64,000 nt of DNA from an uncultured Bacteroidota bacterium (GTDB lineage: Bacteria; Bacteroidota; Bacteroidia; Bacteroidales; P3), in the NCBI GenBank assembly GCA_902784865.1, contig CACZWL010000005.1, positions 1 to 64,000 on the forward strand. Reading direction: 5' to 3'. Shown here piece after piece: positions 53,780 to 61,910 of the stretch. Each line of letters starts with the position of its first letter. Position 1 is the first letter of the stretch. The notes below the pieces were generated by a model. That model was not told where the DNA came from and made no database searches. It worked only from the letters and a program-made list of their open reading frames with translations. The translations under genes were made by a program, and so were the position numbers.

Positions 53780-53782
53780 GTG

Positions 53783-54835
53783 TCAGAAAGTGAATTCGGT
53801 TTTGGTGACGCCGGTGCCGTAGATGGTCTTGAAGTCGTCGCGCATGGAGATGACGTAGTAGCCTGCCTCGCGCCATTGTTCGCCCAGGACCATGGCCTTG
53901 TCGCGGTTGGCATGGTCGCGGTCCGGGTCGTCGGCAATGAGCATGAAGGCTGCCGAGCGGTAGTCGGGGTTGCTCAGGCAGTAGTTGTGCATGGCGCAGT
54001 CGCCGCCGCTGTTGCCGAAGGAAAGCACCGGCACCTTGCCGATTTCCTGGGCTATCTGCAGCACCTTGTTGGTCTTGAGGTTCTTGATGATGAGCTCGTC
54101 GGTGCGGACGATATCCTCTTCCTGGCCCATGGTGTAGTTGACGCCGGCCTCGGTGCCCTGGCTGCTGGATTCCAGCCTCACGTCCATGCCGATAACGCGG
54201 TTGGACGGGATGCCGAGCGATTGCACCAGCGCACGGCAGATAAACCGGTCTGAGCCCGAGACGACGTAGTAGGCGAAGCCCTTGGCCTCAAGGTAATCGA
54301 ACACCTCAAGCATGGGCCTGTAGAAGCTCTGGGCGTAGGTCATGCCGACGAATCCGTTGGCGGTGTTCGAGGCGTAGGTCTTCACGTAGGTGTCGAATTC
54401 GGCAAGGGTCATGCCGGCATAGGCTTTGGCGGCCGCGTTGGCGTGCTTCATGTCGAAATGCGAGGGCAGGGAGGTGCCGTTGCGGACAAAGTCGCGGATT
54501 TCCTGTGCCGCTTCTTTCACGTCGGCAGGGGCATCGGCGCTGTACGAGGGGTCGTCCAGCGCGCGGTACTCCAGCAGGTTGTACTCGAAATAGGTGGGGT
54601 AGAGCTCACCGATAAAGGTTCCGTCCATGTCGAAGGTGGCTATGCGGTCCTCGGGAGGGATATAGTTGGACGACGAAGGGTTTGTGACATCCTCTACGTA
54701 GTCCTGCAGGGCCGTCAGCGCCACGCAGGTGTTCCACGACGGGAACCAGTCTTTCTCCTGCGGGCTTTCTTCCTTGCTGCAGCCTACAAAGAGGGTTGCC
54801 AGCATGATGATGGTCAGATAGATTCTTTTCTTCAT
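53783..54835 (-). CDS. HAD-family phosphatase lipoprotein
   Basis: 350 residues from the ATG at 54835; the longer frame to 54946 crosses the promoter. Lipobox LFVGC with Cys 19. HAD motif I is DMDGT (D69, D71) in RIATFDMDGTF; motif II-like VVSGSDRF; motif IV FGNSGGDCAM. The insert between motifs I and II is helical. Likely an envelope-anchored acid phosphatase. Paired with the alarmone hydrolase gene, so a link to nucleotide scavenging is possible but unproven. Confidence 0.87.
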   Translation of the reverse strand: MKKRIYLTIIMLATLFVGCSKEESPQEKDWFPSWNTCVALTALQDYVEDVTNPSSSNYIPPEDRIATFDMDGTFIGELYPTYFEYNLLEYRALDDPSYSADAPADVKEAAQEIRDFVRNGTSLPSHFDMKHANAAAKAYAGMTLAEFDTYVKTYASNTANGFVGMTYAQSFYRPMLEVFDYLEAKGFAYYVVSGSDRFICRALVQSLGIPSNRVIGMDVRLESSSQGTEAGVNYTMGQEEDIVRTDELIIKNLKTNKVLQIAQEIGKVPVLSFGNSGGDCAMHNYCLSNPDYRSAAFMLIADDPDRDHANRDKAMVLGEQWREAGYYVISMRDDFKTIYGTGVTKTEFTF

Positions 54836-54893
54836 GTTGTATGTGTGTTTTTTATTTGACAATGTATTCTTTCTTTTGTCGAAAAAGCGGCTG

Positions 54894-54901
54894 CAAAGAT
54901 A
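54894..54901 (-). promoter_or_regulatory. Full Bacteroidetes promoter for the HAD lipoprotein operon
   Basis: Reverse strand TATCTTTG with TTTG at 54925-54922, spacer 20 bp; 58 bp upstream of the ATG. Confidence 0.72.
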
Positions 54902-54944
54902 CGCTTTTTCCTGCATCCAGCCAAATATATTTTCGTCTGGGCGC

Positions 54945-54976
54945 AAAAAGGCAGGCCCCGCCGGATGGCGGGGCCT
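54945..54976 (-). terminator. Terminator after the aldo/keto reductase gene
   Basis: AGGCCCCGCC, loop, GGCGGGGCCT: perfect 10-bp stem; on the reverse strand followed by GCCTTTTT. The 86 bp between it and the gene end hold nothing recognisable. Confidence 0.75.
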
Positions 54977-55062
54977 GGTGTGGTGCTGCGGGTTCTGTCA
55001 TGGCAGGCTCTCTCTCTCCTCGCTGGGGGCAGAACGGCCTGCGAATATAAGGACTCTGATTG

Positions 55063-56019
55063 TCAGTCCTCCGGATTCCATTGGGTGAACCACTTCACCT
55101 GGTCCTCGTAGCTCATGTTGAAGTAGCGCTTCTCCTTGTCGAGGGCGCGGATGGCGGCCATCTCGGTGTTGCTCAAGGCGAAGTCCATCACGTCGATGTT
55201 CTCCTTGATGTAGTCGGGGTTCGAGGCGCCGGGGATGACGGAGAAGCCCTCCTGCATGTGCCAGCGGACGATGACCTGCGCGGCGCTCTTGCCATGGGCT
55301 TTGGCTATGCGGTTGATGACGGGGTCGCGCAGTATCTCGCCCTTCGAGTCGCGTCCGCCCAACGGAAACCAGCACTCCAGCTGGATGCCCTCTTCGGCGC
55401 AGCGCTCCTGCCAGTGGCGTCGCTGGGCGTAAGGGTGGCACTCGATCTGCATAATTTGCGGTTTCACGCGGCAATGCTTCACCAGCGACTCGAAGATGCT
55501 GTCTGAAGCGTCGAAGTTGGAGATACCGATGGCGCGCACCTTGTCGCTCTTGAGTATGTCCTCCAGCTCGCGCCAGCCCTCGACGTAGTCGCCCACCGGC
55601 TGGTGGAAGTAGACTAGGTCGATGTATTCCAGCCCCAGGCGGTTGAGCATGCGATCGATGGAGGCCGCCGTCTTGCCGCCGCCGTACTCGTTCTGCCATA
55701 GCTTGCTGGTCACCCACACGCTGTCGCGCGGTATGCCGCTGTCCTTCAGGGCACGCCCCAGCGAGCGCTCGTTGCGGTAGGCGTGGGCGCAGTCGAAGTG
55801 GCGGTAGCCGTTCTCGAGGGCTGTCATCACGGCGTTGTAGGCCTCGTCGCCCTCCTGAATCATGTAAAGTCCCAGGCCCACCTGGGGCATGCGCACGCCG
55901 TTGTTCAGCGTGAGGTAGGGCTGCTCGCTGTGGAGCTGTAACCCGCTGTTTGTCGTCTGTGCGTTCATAGTCATAATGCTCATTATTGATAATACTATTG
56001 CTACGATAGATTTCTTCAT
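55063..56019 (-). CDS. Secreted aldo/keto reductase
   Basis: 318 residues. NADPH-dependent carbonyl reductase family with the full tetrad: D76 and Y81 in HFDCAHAYRNE, K106 in VTSKLW, H139 in VYFHQPVG. Also GISNFDAS and QIECHPYAQR. Unusual for the family, it begins with a signal peptide (MKKSIVAIVLSIMSIMTMNA, then QT), so it should be exported. Last gene of the acetyltransferase-NTF2-AKR group. Substrate unknown. Confidence 0.9.
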   Translation of the reverse strand: MKKSIVAIVLSIMSIMTMNAQTTNSGLQLHSEQPYLTLNNGVRMPQVGLGLYMIQEGDEAYNAVMTALENGYRHFDCAHAYRNERSLGRALKDSGIPRDSVWVTSKLWQNEYGGGKTAASIDRMLNRLGLEYIDLVYFHQPVGDYVEGWRELEDILKSDKVRAIGISNFDASDSIFESLVKHCRVKPQIMQIECHPYAQRRHWQERCAEEGIQLECWFPLGGRDSKGEILRDPVINRIAKAHGKSAAQVIVRWHMQEGFSVIPGASNPDYIKENIDVMDFALSNTEMAAIRALDKEKRYFNMSYEDQVKWFTQWNPED

Positions 56020-56031
56020 CTTTTTGTTTTT

Positions 56032-56433
56032 TTATTCAATCCTAACCCATTTCCCGTTCCTGTCGGCCAGCAGCATCGTGCCGCTTAGAGTCCACGTGCC
56101 GCGCGAGCCCCATACGGTGGCTGTGATGGCCGATGTGAATGCCACGCGTACCTTGCCGTCCGGCTGTGGCGCGATGCTCACCTGGCGGTTCTCTACCTTG
56201 TGGTAGCGGAAAGTGCCGCGCTGCACATCGTCGAGCCACTCGCGTTTGCTTTGTGTGGCGCCGCTCATGTGGTGCAGCACGATCCCGTCGTCCATCATCG
56301 CCCCGAGGGCGGCGGTGTCGGCAGCCACCATCGCGGCGTTCCAGCGTTTCAGGAACAGCTCCGCCTCGCGTTGCTGGGCATTTGCCAAGGATATTGCCGT
56401 CATTGTCAAGAACATTAAAAAGATACGGCGCAT
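56032..56433 (-). CDS. Secreted NTF2-like (SnoaL/DUF4440) protein
   Basis: 133 residues from the ATG at 56433, signal peptide ending LANAQ. NTF2-like fold pattern: REAELFLKRWNAAMVAADTA, LGAMMDDGIVLHHMSGATQS, and the closing beta strands TWTLSGTMLLADRNGKWVRI. Overlaps the acetyltransferase stop (ATGA) and lies 12 bp before the reductase, so an operon. Function unknown. Confidence 0.82.
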   Translation of the reverse strand: MRRIFLMFLTMTAISLANAQQREAELFLKRWNAAMVAADTAALGAMMDDGIVLHHMSGATQSKREWLDDVQRGTFRYHKVENRQVSIAPQPDGKVRVAFTSAITATVWGSRGTWTLSGTMLLADRNGKWVRIE

Positions 56434-56933
56434 CAGTCGACGTTCTTTATGAACTTGGCGGGGTTGCCGCCGACGATGGTGTCGGGGGCCACGTCCTTGG
56501 TCACTACGGCGCCTGCGGCCACCACGGCGTTGTCGCCCACGGTGACGCCCGGCAGGATGGTGGCGCCGGCACCCACCCAGGCGTTCTTGCCTATGTGCAC
56601 GGGCTTGCAGGTGAGCAGCTGGCGGTCGTGCAGGTCGTGGTTGTTGCTGATGAGCTGCGCGTTGGCGGCAATCATGGCGCCGTCGTCGATGGTGATGCCG
56701 CCGCGGCTCATCATCAGGCAGTTGTTCATAATCATCACGTTGCGCCCTTTTTTTACGCGGTCGAAACAGACGCCGGTGAGACCTGGCATAATCCATCCGC
56801 CCTCGCCGAGGTTATCGCCGAAGAGCTCGCGCACCAGCGCGTTATACTCGTCGGTGTAGGGCATCGTGTGGTTGAGTTTGAATAGCACCTGAGCCCGTCG
56901 CACGCCAGGGGCGCACGGCAGGGCACAAGTCAA
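56433..56933 (-). CDS. Hexapeptide-repeat sugar O-acetyltransferase, short N-terminus
   Basis: Left-handed beta-helix acyltransferase of the maltose/galactoside O-acetyltransferase type: RGGITIDDGAMIAANAQLIS, NNHDLHDRQLLTCKPVHIGK, AWVGAGATILPGVTVGDNAV, VTKDVAPDTIVGGNPAKF. The start is uncertain. A TTG at 56933 has a good AGGAG 6 bases upstream; the first ATG is at 56864, but family-like sequence (RRAQVLFKLNHTMPYTDEYN) begins before it. Compared with relatives about 30 N-terminal residues seem missing, so it may be slightly truncated. A run of ten G (C on this strand) lies 28 bp upstream. Confidence 0.75.
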   Translation of the reverse strand: MTCALPCAPGVRRAQVLFKLNHTMPYTDEYNALVRELFGDNLGEGGWIMPGLTGVCFDRVKKGRNVMIMNNCLMMSRGGITIDDGAMIAANAQLISNNHDLHDRQLLTCKPVHIGKNAWVGAGATILPGVTVGDNAVVAAGAVVTKDVAPDTIVGGNPAKFIKNVD

Positions 56934-56960
56934 TCGTTTCTCCTCTCGTTATAAATCTGC

Positions 56961-56970
56961 GGGGGGGGGG
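56961..56970 (-). repeat. Homopolymer of ten G/C upstream of the acetyltransferase
   Basis: Ten consecutive G on the plus strand, between the promoter (57027-57034) and the start codon, within a possible 18-codon leader ORF (57005-56949). Confidence 0.85.
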
Positions 56971-57026
56971 ATAGTCAGAGAGTTATGTTTAGAAACCTTC
57001 TGCATCGTGTTCGGAATACAACGCTG

Positions 57027-57034
57027 CAAAAGTA
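57027..57034 (-). promoter_or_regulatory. -7 box for the acetyltransferase operon
   Basis: Reverse strand TACTTTTG followed by CAGCG, with TTG 19 bp upstream; leader about 85 nt. Confidence 0.6.
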
Positions 57035-57085
57035 GGACTTTTTTTTGACATGGCAATTTTTTTTTGTCATGTCGCTTGTAATTTG

Positions 57086-57093
57086 TATATTTG
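57086..57093 (+). promoter_or_regulatory. Full Bacteroidetes promoter for pnp
   Basis: TATATTTG with TTTG at 57063-57066, spacer 19 bp. The leader to the pnp ATG is about 120 nt. Confidence 0.72.
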
Positions 57094-57163
57094 CACTTTC
57101 TTTTTGCCGGTCTATTGATGCCCGCCGAAGGAGATAGTAATTTGATTATTAACACTTTTATGG

Positions 57164-57186
57164 GCCTTGGGGATGGTCCCCGAGGC
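57164..57186 (+). promoter_or_regulatory. Hairpin in the pnp leader
   Basis: GCCTTGGGGA, loop TGG, TCCCCGAGGC: 10-bp stem with one T-G pair, 33 bp before the pnp ATG. In E. coli a pnp leader stem is the site of RNase III/PNPase autocontrol; a similar role here is inference. Confidence 0.45.
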
Positions 57187-57219
57187 TGCGGTAAAGTAAC
57201 AGAAAACAATAAAAAAACA

Positions 57220-59463
57220 ATGAACATTATCACTAAAAAGTTCGATCTCGGCGATGGCCGTATGATTGAAATCGAGACTGGCAAGCTGGCCAAACAGGCC
57301 GACGGCGCTGCCGTGGTCCGCATGAACAACACGATGCTTCTGGCCACCGTCTGTTCGAAGAAGGAGGTGGGCGAGAACGTCGACTTCATGCCCCTCACCG
57401 TTGACTATCAGGAAAAATACGCCGCCATGGGCCGTTTCCCCGGCGGTTTCTTCAAGCGCGAGGCCCGCCCGTCGGAGCATGAGATTCTCATCGCCCGCCT
57501 GGTCGACCGCGCCCTGCGTCCCCTCTTCCCCGACAACTTCCACGCCGAGGTGCAGGTGAACATCAGCCTCATCAGCGGCGACCACGACACGATGCCCGAC
57601 CAGCTGGCCGCCCTGGCCGCCGCTTCGGCCCTCGCCGTCAGCGACATACCCTTCAACGGCCCTGTCAGCGAGGTGCGCGTCAGCTACCTCGACGGCCGCT
57701 ACGTCATCAACACCCCCATGCAGGACATCGAGCGTGCCGACCTCGACCTCATCGTCGCCGCCACCGAGGACAACATCATGATGGTGGAAGGCGAGATGAA
57801 GGAAGTCTCCGAGGACGTGATGCTCAACGCCCTCAAGGCCGCCCACGACGCCATCAAGATACAGTGCCGCGTGCTCAACGAGCTCACCGCCGAGACCGGC
57901 AAGCAGCAGAAGCGCGAGTACTGTCACGAGGTGAACGACGAGGAGCTGCGCGAGCGCGTCCGCCAGGCCGTCTACCAGAAATGCTACGACTTCAGCAAGC
58001 AGGGCATCGCCAACAAGCACCAGCGCGAGGAAGGCTTCGCCGCCATCAAGCAGGAATTCATCGATGCCAACTATACCGAGGAGACCCTCACCGACGAGAT
58101 CAAGTTCATGATCAACCGCTACTATCACGACACCGAGCGCGAAGCCATGCGCGACATGGTGCTCAACGAGCGCACCCGTCTCGACGGCCGCCAGCTCGAC
58201 GAGATCCGCCCCATCTGGTGCGAGACCGACTACCTGCCCTCGGCCCACGGCTCCGCCATCTTCACCCGCGGCGAGACCCAGTCGCTCAGCACCTGCACCC
58301 TCGGCACCAAGCTCGACGAGCAGAAAATCGACGGCGCCGTGATCGAAGGCATGCGCCGCTTCCTGCTCCACTACAACTTCCCTGGCTTCTCCACTGGCGA
58401 GGTGAAACGTGCCGGCAGCACCAGCCGCCGCGAGGTGGGCCACGGCCACCTGGCTTGGCGCGCCCTCAAAGAGGTCCTGCCCACCGAGGCCGAGTGCCCC
58501 TACACCATCCGCGTCGTCAGCGACATCCTCGAGTCCAACGGCTCCAGCTCCATGGCCACCGTCTGCGCCGGCTGCATGGCGCTGATGGATGCCGGCGTCA
58601 AGCTGCGCAAGCCCGTGGCCGGTATCGCCATGGGTCTCATCTCGAAGGGCGACAAGTGGGCCGTGCTGAGCGACATCCTCGGCGACGAGGACCACCTCGG
58701 CGACATGGACTTCAAGGTCTGCGGCACCGCCGACGGCATCACCGCCTGCCAGATGGATATCAAGGTCGACGGCCTCAGCTACGACGTGCTGGCCAAGGCC
58801 CTCGAGCAGGCCCGTCAGGGTCGCCTCCACATCCTCGGCAAGATTGCCGAGACCATCCCCGCACCCCGCGAGGACTACAAGGACTTCGTACCCCGCATCG
58901 AGCAGATTCAGATACCGAAGGACTTCATCGGCGCTGTCATCGGCAAGGGTGGCGAGGTCATCCAGAAGATCCAGGCCGAGACCAACACCATCATCAATAT
59001 CGAAGAGGAAGGCGAGTTCGGCATTGTCGACGTGGCATCGGCCAACAAGGAAGACATCGCCGCCGCCATCAAGTGGATCAAGGACATCTGCACCGTGCCC
59101 GAGGTGGGCGACGTGTACGACGCCAAGGTCGTCTCCATTGTCGAGTTCGGCGCCTTCATGGAGTTCCTGCCCGGCAAGGAAGGCCTGATGCACATCAGCG
59201 AGTACGAGTGGGGTCACCCCGAGACGCTCGAAGGCCTCATCCACGAGGGCGACGAGTTCCAGGTGAAGGTCATCGCCTTCGACGAGAAGAACGGCAAAAT
59301 CAAGCTCAGCCGCAAGGCCCTCCTTCCCAAGCCCGAAGGCTATGTGGAGGAGAAGCCCGCCCGCCGCGAAGGTGGCGACCGTGGAGGCCGCGACCGTGGT
59401 CCCCGCCGCGAAGGCAACGGCGGTGGCGAGCGCCGCAGCGGTGGCAATGGCCGCCGCAGATAA
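57220..59463 (+). CDS. pnp: Polyribonucleotide nucleotidyltransferase
   Basis: Phosphorolytic 3'-5' exoribonuclease. 747 residues from the ATG at 57220; the frame upstream lies in the leader. First RNase PH domain ([20 protein letters not shown]), all-helical linker, second RNase PH domain ([40 protein letters not shown]), KH domain ([20 protein letters not shown]) and S1 domain ([20 protein letters not shown]). An extra RG-rich tail ([20 protein letters not shown]) ends the protein, common in Bacteroidetes RNA-binding proteins. Confidence 0.97.
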   Translation: MNIITKKFDLGDGRMIEIETGKLAKQADGAAVVRMNNTMLLATVCSKKEVGENVDFMPLTVDYQEKYAAMGRFPGGFFKREARPSEHEILIARLVDRALRPLFPDNFHAEVQVNISLISGDHDTMPDQLAALAAASALAVSDIPFNGPVSEVRVSYLDGRYVINTPMQDIERADLDLIVAATEDNIMMVEGEMKEVSEDVMLNALKAAHDAIKIQCRVLNELTAETGKQQKREYCHEVNDEELRERVRQAVYQKCYDFSKQGIANKHQREEGFAAIKQEFIDANYTEETLTDEIKFMINRYYHDTEREAMRDMVLNERTRLDGRQLDEIRPIWCETDYLPSAHGSAIFTRGETQSLSTCTLGTKLDEQKIDGAVIEGMRRFLLHYNFPGFSTGEVKRAGSTSRREVGHGHLAWRALKEVLPTEAECPYTIRVVSDILESNGSSSMATVCAGCMALMDAGVKLRKPVAGIAMGLISKGDKWAVLSDILGDEDHLGDMDFKVCGTADGITACQMDIKVDGLSYDVLAKALEQARQGRLHILGKIAETIPAPREDYKDFVPRIEQIQIPKDFIGAVIGKGGEVIQKIQAETNTIINIEEEGEFGIVDVASANKEDIAAAIKWIKDICTVPEVGDVYDAKVVSIVEFGAFMEFLPGKEGLMHISEYEWGHPETLEGLIHEGDEFQVKVIAFDEKNGKIKLSRKALLPKPEGYVEEKPARREGGDRGGRDRGPRREGNGGGERRSGGNGRRR

Positions 59464-59484
59464 GCCATCGAGTCTTAGATAATG

Positions 59485-59514
59485 AAACGAGCCGCCCGAT
59501 TGGGTGGCTCGTTT
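59485..59514 (+). terminator. Terminator after pnp
   Basis: AAACGAGCCGCCC, loop GATT, GGGTGGCTCGTTT (one G-T pair). Confidence 0.8.
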
Positions 59515-59587
59515 CTATTGTATAGCAAGGTTGTTGGGTGCTCTCTATTGTTTCCGGTAGGATTAATCATAAAATGAATGCCAAGGG

Positions 59588-59848
59588 CTACTTCTTTTTT
59601 GCTCTTTCGCGCTCGCGCTTCAAGCTTTCCTTGGCCCGTTCGATGTCGCGCTTCAGACTCTCGATACGGCGGTCGTGACTGGCGGCACGCTCGATTTTCT
59701 GTTTGCGGTAGCTGGCCTTGAGGCTGGTGGTGGAGGCACGCTTGACGAGGTCGGCATAGTGTGCATTGTCTCTTTTCTTGGCTTCGCGCTCGTCGGCGAC
59801 ATCCTTGCGCAAGTCGATAAGGCGCTTGCGGTAGTATTCTACGCTCAT
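59588..59848 (-). CDS. Short charged coiled-coil protein
   Basis: 86 residues from the ATG at 59848 (MSVEYYRKRLIDLRKDVADE). Nearly all helix, rich in Arg, Lys and Glu, ending SLKRERERAKKK; no signal or membrane segment. An in-frame GTG at 59962 would add 38 residues of unlike composition. Family not recognised. Downstream of the tail-anchored and shared-domain genes on the same strand; spacing of 168 bp leaves operon membership open. Confidence 0.65.
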   Translation of the reverse strand: MSVEYYRKRLIDLRKDVADEREAKKRDNAHYADLVKRASTTSLKASYRKQKIERAASHDRRIESLKRDIERAKESLKRERERAKKK

Positions 59849-60016
59849 GATGTTGCTTTTTTTTGCGTTATGATAATGTAATGGGTTCTGGGTGTCTTGG
59901 GTCTTGGAAATATGCTTGTTGATGTAGTAGCAGTACACTTCGAGATTGTTCTGTTCGGTCACCTCGTAGCCATCGAATCGGTTCGGGGTGAAAAATCTTG
60001 CAACATATTATTTAGG

Positions 60017-60499
60017 TTAGTTTATTAAACAGCACATAATTGAAACGACAATGGAAAGCAAACCCATCAATACGCCCAACATACCGATTCGAAAAGAGAT
60101 ACGTGTTGCCGCGTTAGGGTGGTTGCGATAGAACAGCCAGCGACATCCTTGCGAAACAGAGACCTTCCTGTCTGAGCAATCATCAATGCCAAGTTCTTGT
60201 AGAGCGGCAGGCGATAGCATTACAGTGCTTGCATCCAAACCATTTATCGAAGCGCCACGGTAAATGCGATAGATACTGCGATGTGCCTCCTCGTTGGTTA
60301 TTTTCACAACACTTAAACGCTGCTTGCTTTGGTTTTGATCATTCTTCCTTGTTCCAAAGATTTTAACATATGCTGCGGAGCAGAAAACCGCCTGTCCATC
60401 TATGTCCAACATGCTTACTGGTTGTTGGATAATGAAGCCATCTTCCAGTTTCTTCACGCTGTCTTTCATTACTCGTGGGGAGAATTGTTGCTTTTCCAT
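60017..60499 (-). CDS. Tail-anchored membrane protein, unknown family
   Basis: 160 residues. Soluble N-terminal region (about 1-130, with VSMLDIDGQAVFCSAAYVKI) and a single C-terminal helix (IGMLGVLMGLLSIVVSIMCC), so it is probably anchored in the inner membrane with the domain in the cytoplasm. Codon use is more AT-rich than in surrounding genes. 11 bp after the shared-domain/TPR gene, so co-transcribed with it. I recognise no family. Confidence 0.65.
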   Translation of the reverse strand: MEKQQFSPRVMKDSVKKLEDGFIIQQPVSMLDIDGQAVFCSAAYVKIFGTRKNDQNQSKQRLSVVKITNEEAHRSIYRIYRGASINGLDASTVMLSPAALQELGIDDCSDRKVSVSQGCRWLFYRNHPNAATRISFRIGMLGVLMGLLSIVVSIMCCLIN

Positions 60500-60510
60500 A
60501 ATTTTGCTAT

Positions 60511-61617
60511 TTATTTTATTTTATCCTGTAATCTATGTATATCTGAATAATAAAAAGAATCATAGTGAAAATACTTTATATATGTATCTAGTAATCGCGC
60601 AGCATCTTTCTTACGGTTGGAACGAAGCATTCCGTTAAATTCAGTTTCTACGATATACCACAGTTCTCTCCGCCATCTATAGCTCTTTCCCAAATTTAAG
60701 TCAGCATACATCGCACCAAACTTGAGGGCTTCTTTATAGTTTCCCTCCATTTTATATATTTGAAACAATGCTCCATAGCAATCACCTTCTTTGTCTGCCC
60801 CATAATCCATAATAACCTTCTTGTATATCTTTATGGCCTCCTTGGTGTCGCCAATTTCCTGTAGTTTCTTCGCCTTATTCATCAAACTTTCCCTCGTTTC
60901 AGGAGCACTGGGTGTTTTTTGTGGTTCTTGCTTAGGTTGAGGTTGGGGCTTTGGTTGCTGCTGTGCTTGTGCCTGTTGCTGTTGCTTACGTCGCATTTTC
61001 GCAATCCGGCCATCAATCATCATCTCCACCTCATCGGGGTCATAACCCTGAGCTACGGCTTTTTTGATGATAATAGCACGTTCTTTGCTTGTTACAGCAC
61101 CGTCAGCCAGAGCCGCTTCCATCAGTTGGTAGAAAGAGAATCCCTGTGCGGCCGGTTGTGCTGGTGCCGGTGCTGGTGCCGGTTTGGGCGCCGGGTCAGC
61201 CTTGGGTATGGGTGCGGCTTTCGTCTCTTTGGCGGTTTTTTCTTTGGTCTCTTTGACTGGCTTTTCTTTGGTCTCCTTTTTTGCCACAGGCTTTTCGGCA
61301 GGGGCTGCAGGCAGCGGTGTGTCTATCGAGGCCAGCGTCAGGCCGTCGTCAACCGCTTTCTTGTCGTCGGCATCATACACCTGCACATTGATTCCGTAGA
61401 TGTCGGTAACCTTTTTCTTCATTCCGGCCACCTTGGTGTTGCCTTTCAGCTCCAATTCGCCGCCTTTGCAGCCATCGGCTTTGAGCGAAGCCATCGTCGC
61501 ACCCTCGTCGACGGGTTTGCCGTCCTTCAGGATACGAAGCGTGCCGCCGAAGGACTCTTTGAAGTTCTTCTTGACGGTCTTTGCGGACATGCGTCCAGTG
61601 ATTGTGAATGTTGCCAT
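60511..61617 (-). CDS. Three-part protein: shared small domain, TerB-like helices, TPR-like repeats
   Basis: 368 residues. (a) Residues 1-98, about 40% identical by eye to the whole 100-residue protein at 63134; shared words TG-M, FK--FG-TLR, AT-AS, KGGEL, GN, YGI-VQV, ADD. (b) Lys/Glu/Pro linker 99-157. (c) Residues 159-208, YQLMEAALADGAVTSKERAI and the following GYDPDEVEMMIDGRI, a pattern seen in TerB-like helical domains of Bacteroidetes. (d) Gln/Pro spacer. (e) Residues 241-368, TPR-like helices (GDTKEAIKIYKKVI, EGNYKEALKFGAMYADL). No signal peptide. Looks like a cytoplasmic scaffold. Known function: none. Confidence 0.75.
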   Translation of the reverse strand: MATFTITGRMSAKTVKKNFKESFGGTLRILKDGKPVDEGATMASLKADGCKGGELELKGNTKVAGMKKKVTDIYGINVQVYDADDKKAVDDGLTLASIDTPLPAAPAEKPVAKKETKEKPVKETKEKTAKETKAAPIPKADPAPKPAPAPAPAQPAAQGFSFYQLMEAALADGAVTSKERAIIIKKAVAQGYDPDEVEMMIDGRIAKMRRKQQQQAQAQQQPKPQPQPKQEPQKTPSAPETRESLMNKAKKLQEIGDTKEAIKIYKKVIMDYGADKEGDCYGALFQIYKMEGNYKEALKFGAMYADLNLGKSYRWRRELWYIVETEFNGMLRSNRKKDAARLLDTYIKYFHYDSFYYSDIHRLQDKIK

Positions 61618-61816
61618 ATTATATGTTTTTTATGTTGTTATCTTACTGCTTTTTTGTATTTGTACAGTTATAACTGCGCATTTTGTATAAGGTATATTGT
61701 ATAAATTGCAAGATAATTCTGCTCTTTCTTCAAGTTCTATCGCTAAATTCATTTCTCACTGATACTATTTGATATTCAACAAATAACAATATTGTGCAGT
61801 TTCAATAGTATACTTA

Positions 61817-61872
61817 TTTTGGTGAGTATAATCACTGAAAAGTATAATATTCGGTGATTATATTCACCAAAA
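61817..61872 (+). promoter_or_regulatory. Paired CRP-like dyads (GTGA-N6-TCAC) before the ATPase gene
   Basis: Dyad 1 GTGAGTATAATCAC (61822-61835) and dyad 2 GTGATTATATTCAC (61854-61867), centres 32 bp apart, about three helical turns. Together they form a larger inverted repeat with 19-base arms (61817-61835 and 61854-61872, one mismatch). Dyad 2 covers the -33 region of the promoter at 61878. The half-site matches the CRP/FNR family consensus. Confidence 0.7.
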
Positions 61873-61877
61873 TTATG

Positions 61878-61885
61878 TATCTTTG
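61878..61885 (+). promoter_or_regulatory. -7 box for the second DUF4143 ATPase
   Basis: TATCTTTG followed by CACCGG, 25 bp upstream of the ATG at 61911, right beside the dyads. Confidence 0.68.
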
Positions 61886-61910
61886 CACCGGATTTTAATA
61901 CTTGACAACG

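Larger units (their letters stand above)
61618..61910. other. AT-rich divergent intergenic region
   Basis: 293 bp between the three-part gene (reverse) and the ATPase gene (forward). Contains the dyad pair at 61817-61872 and the promoter at 61878-61885. No clear promoter was found for the reverse gene. No gene. Confidence 0.65.

Noticed and set aside
54836..55062. Search for a tRNA or other RNA gene in this gap
   Set aside because: Only a promoter and a terminator hairpin were found; no cloverleaf. The same holds for all other gaps checked.
56949..57005. 18-codon leader peptide containing the C10 tract as a gene
   Set aside because: No ribosome binding site is visible and no homologue is known to me; kept only as part of the phase-switch idea.
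57112..59244. 710-residue ORF opposite pnp
   Set aside because: Antisense shadow; pnp itself carries all family motifs.
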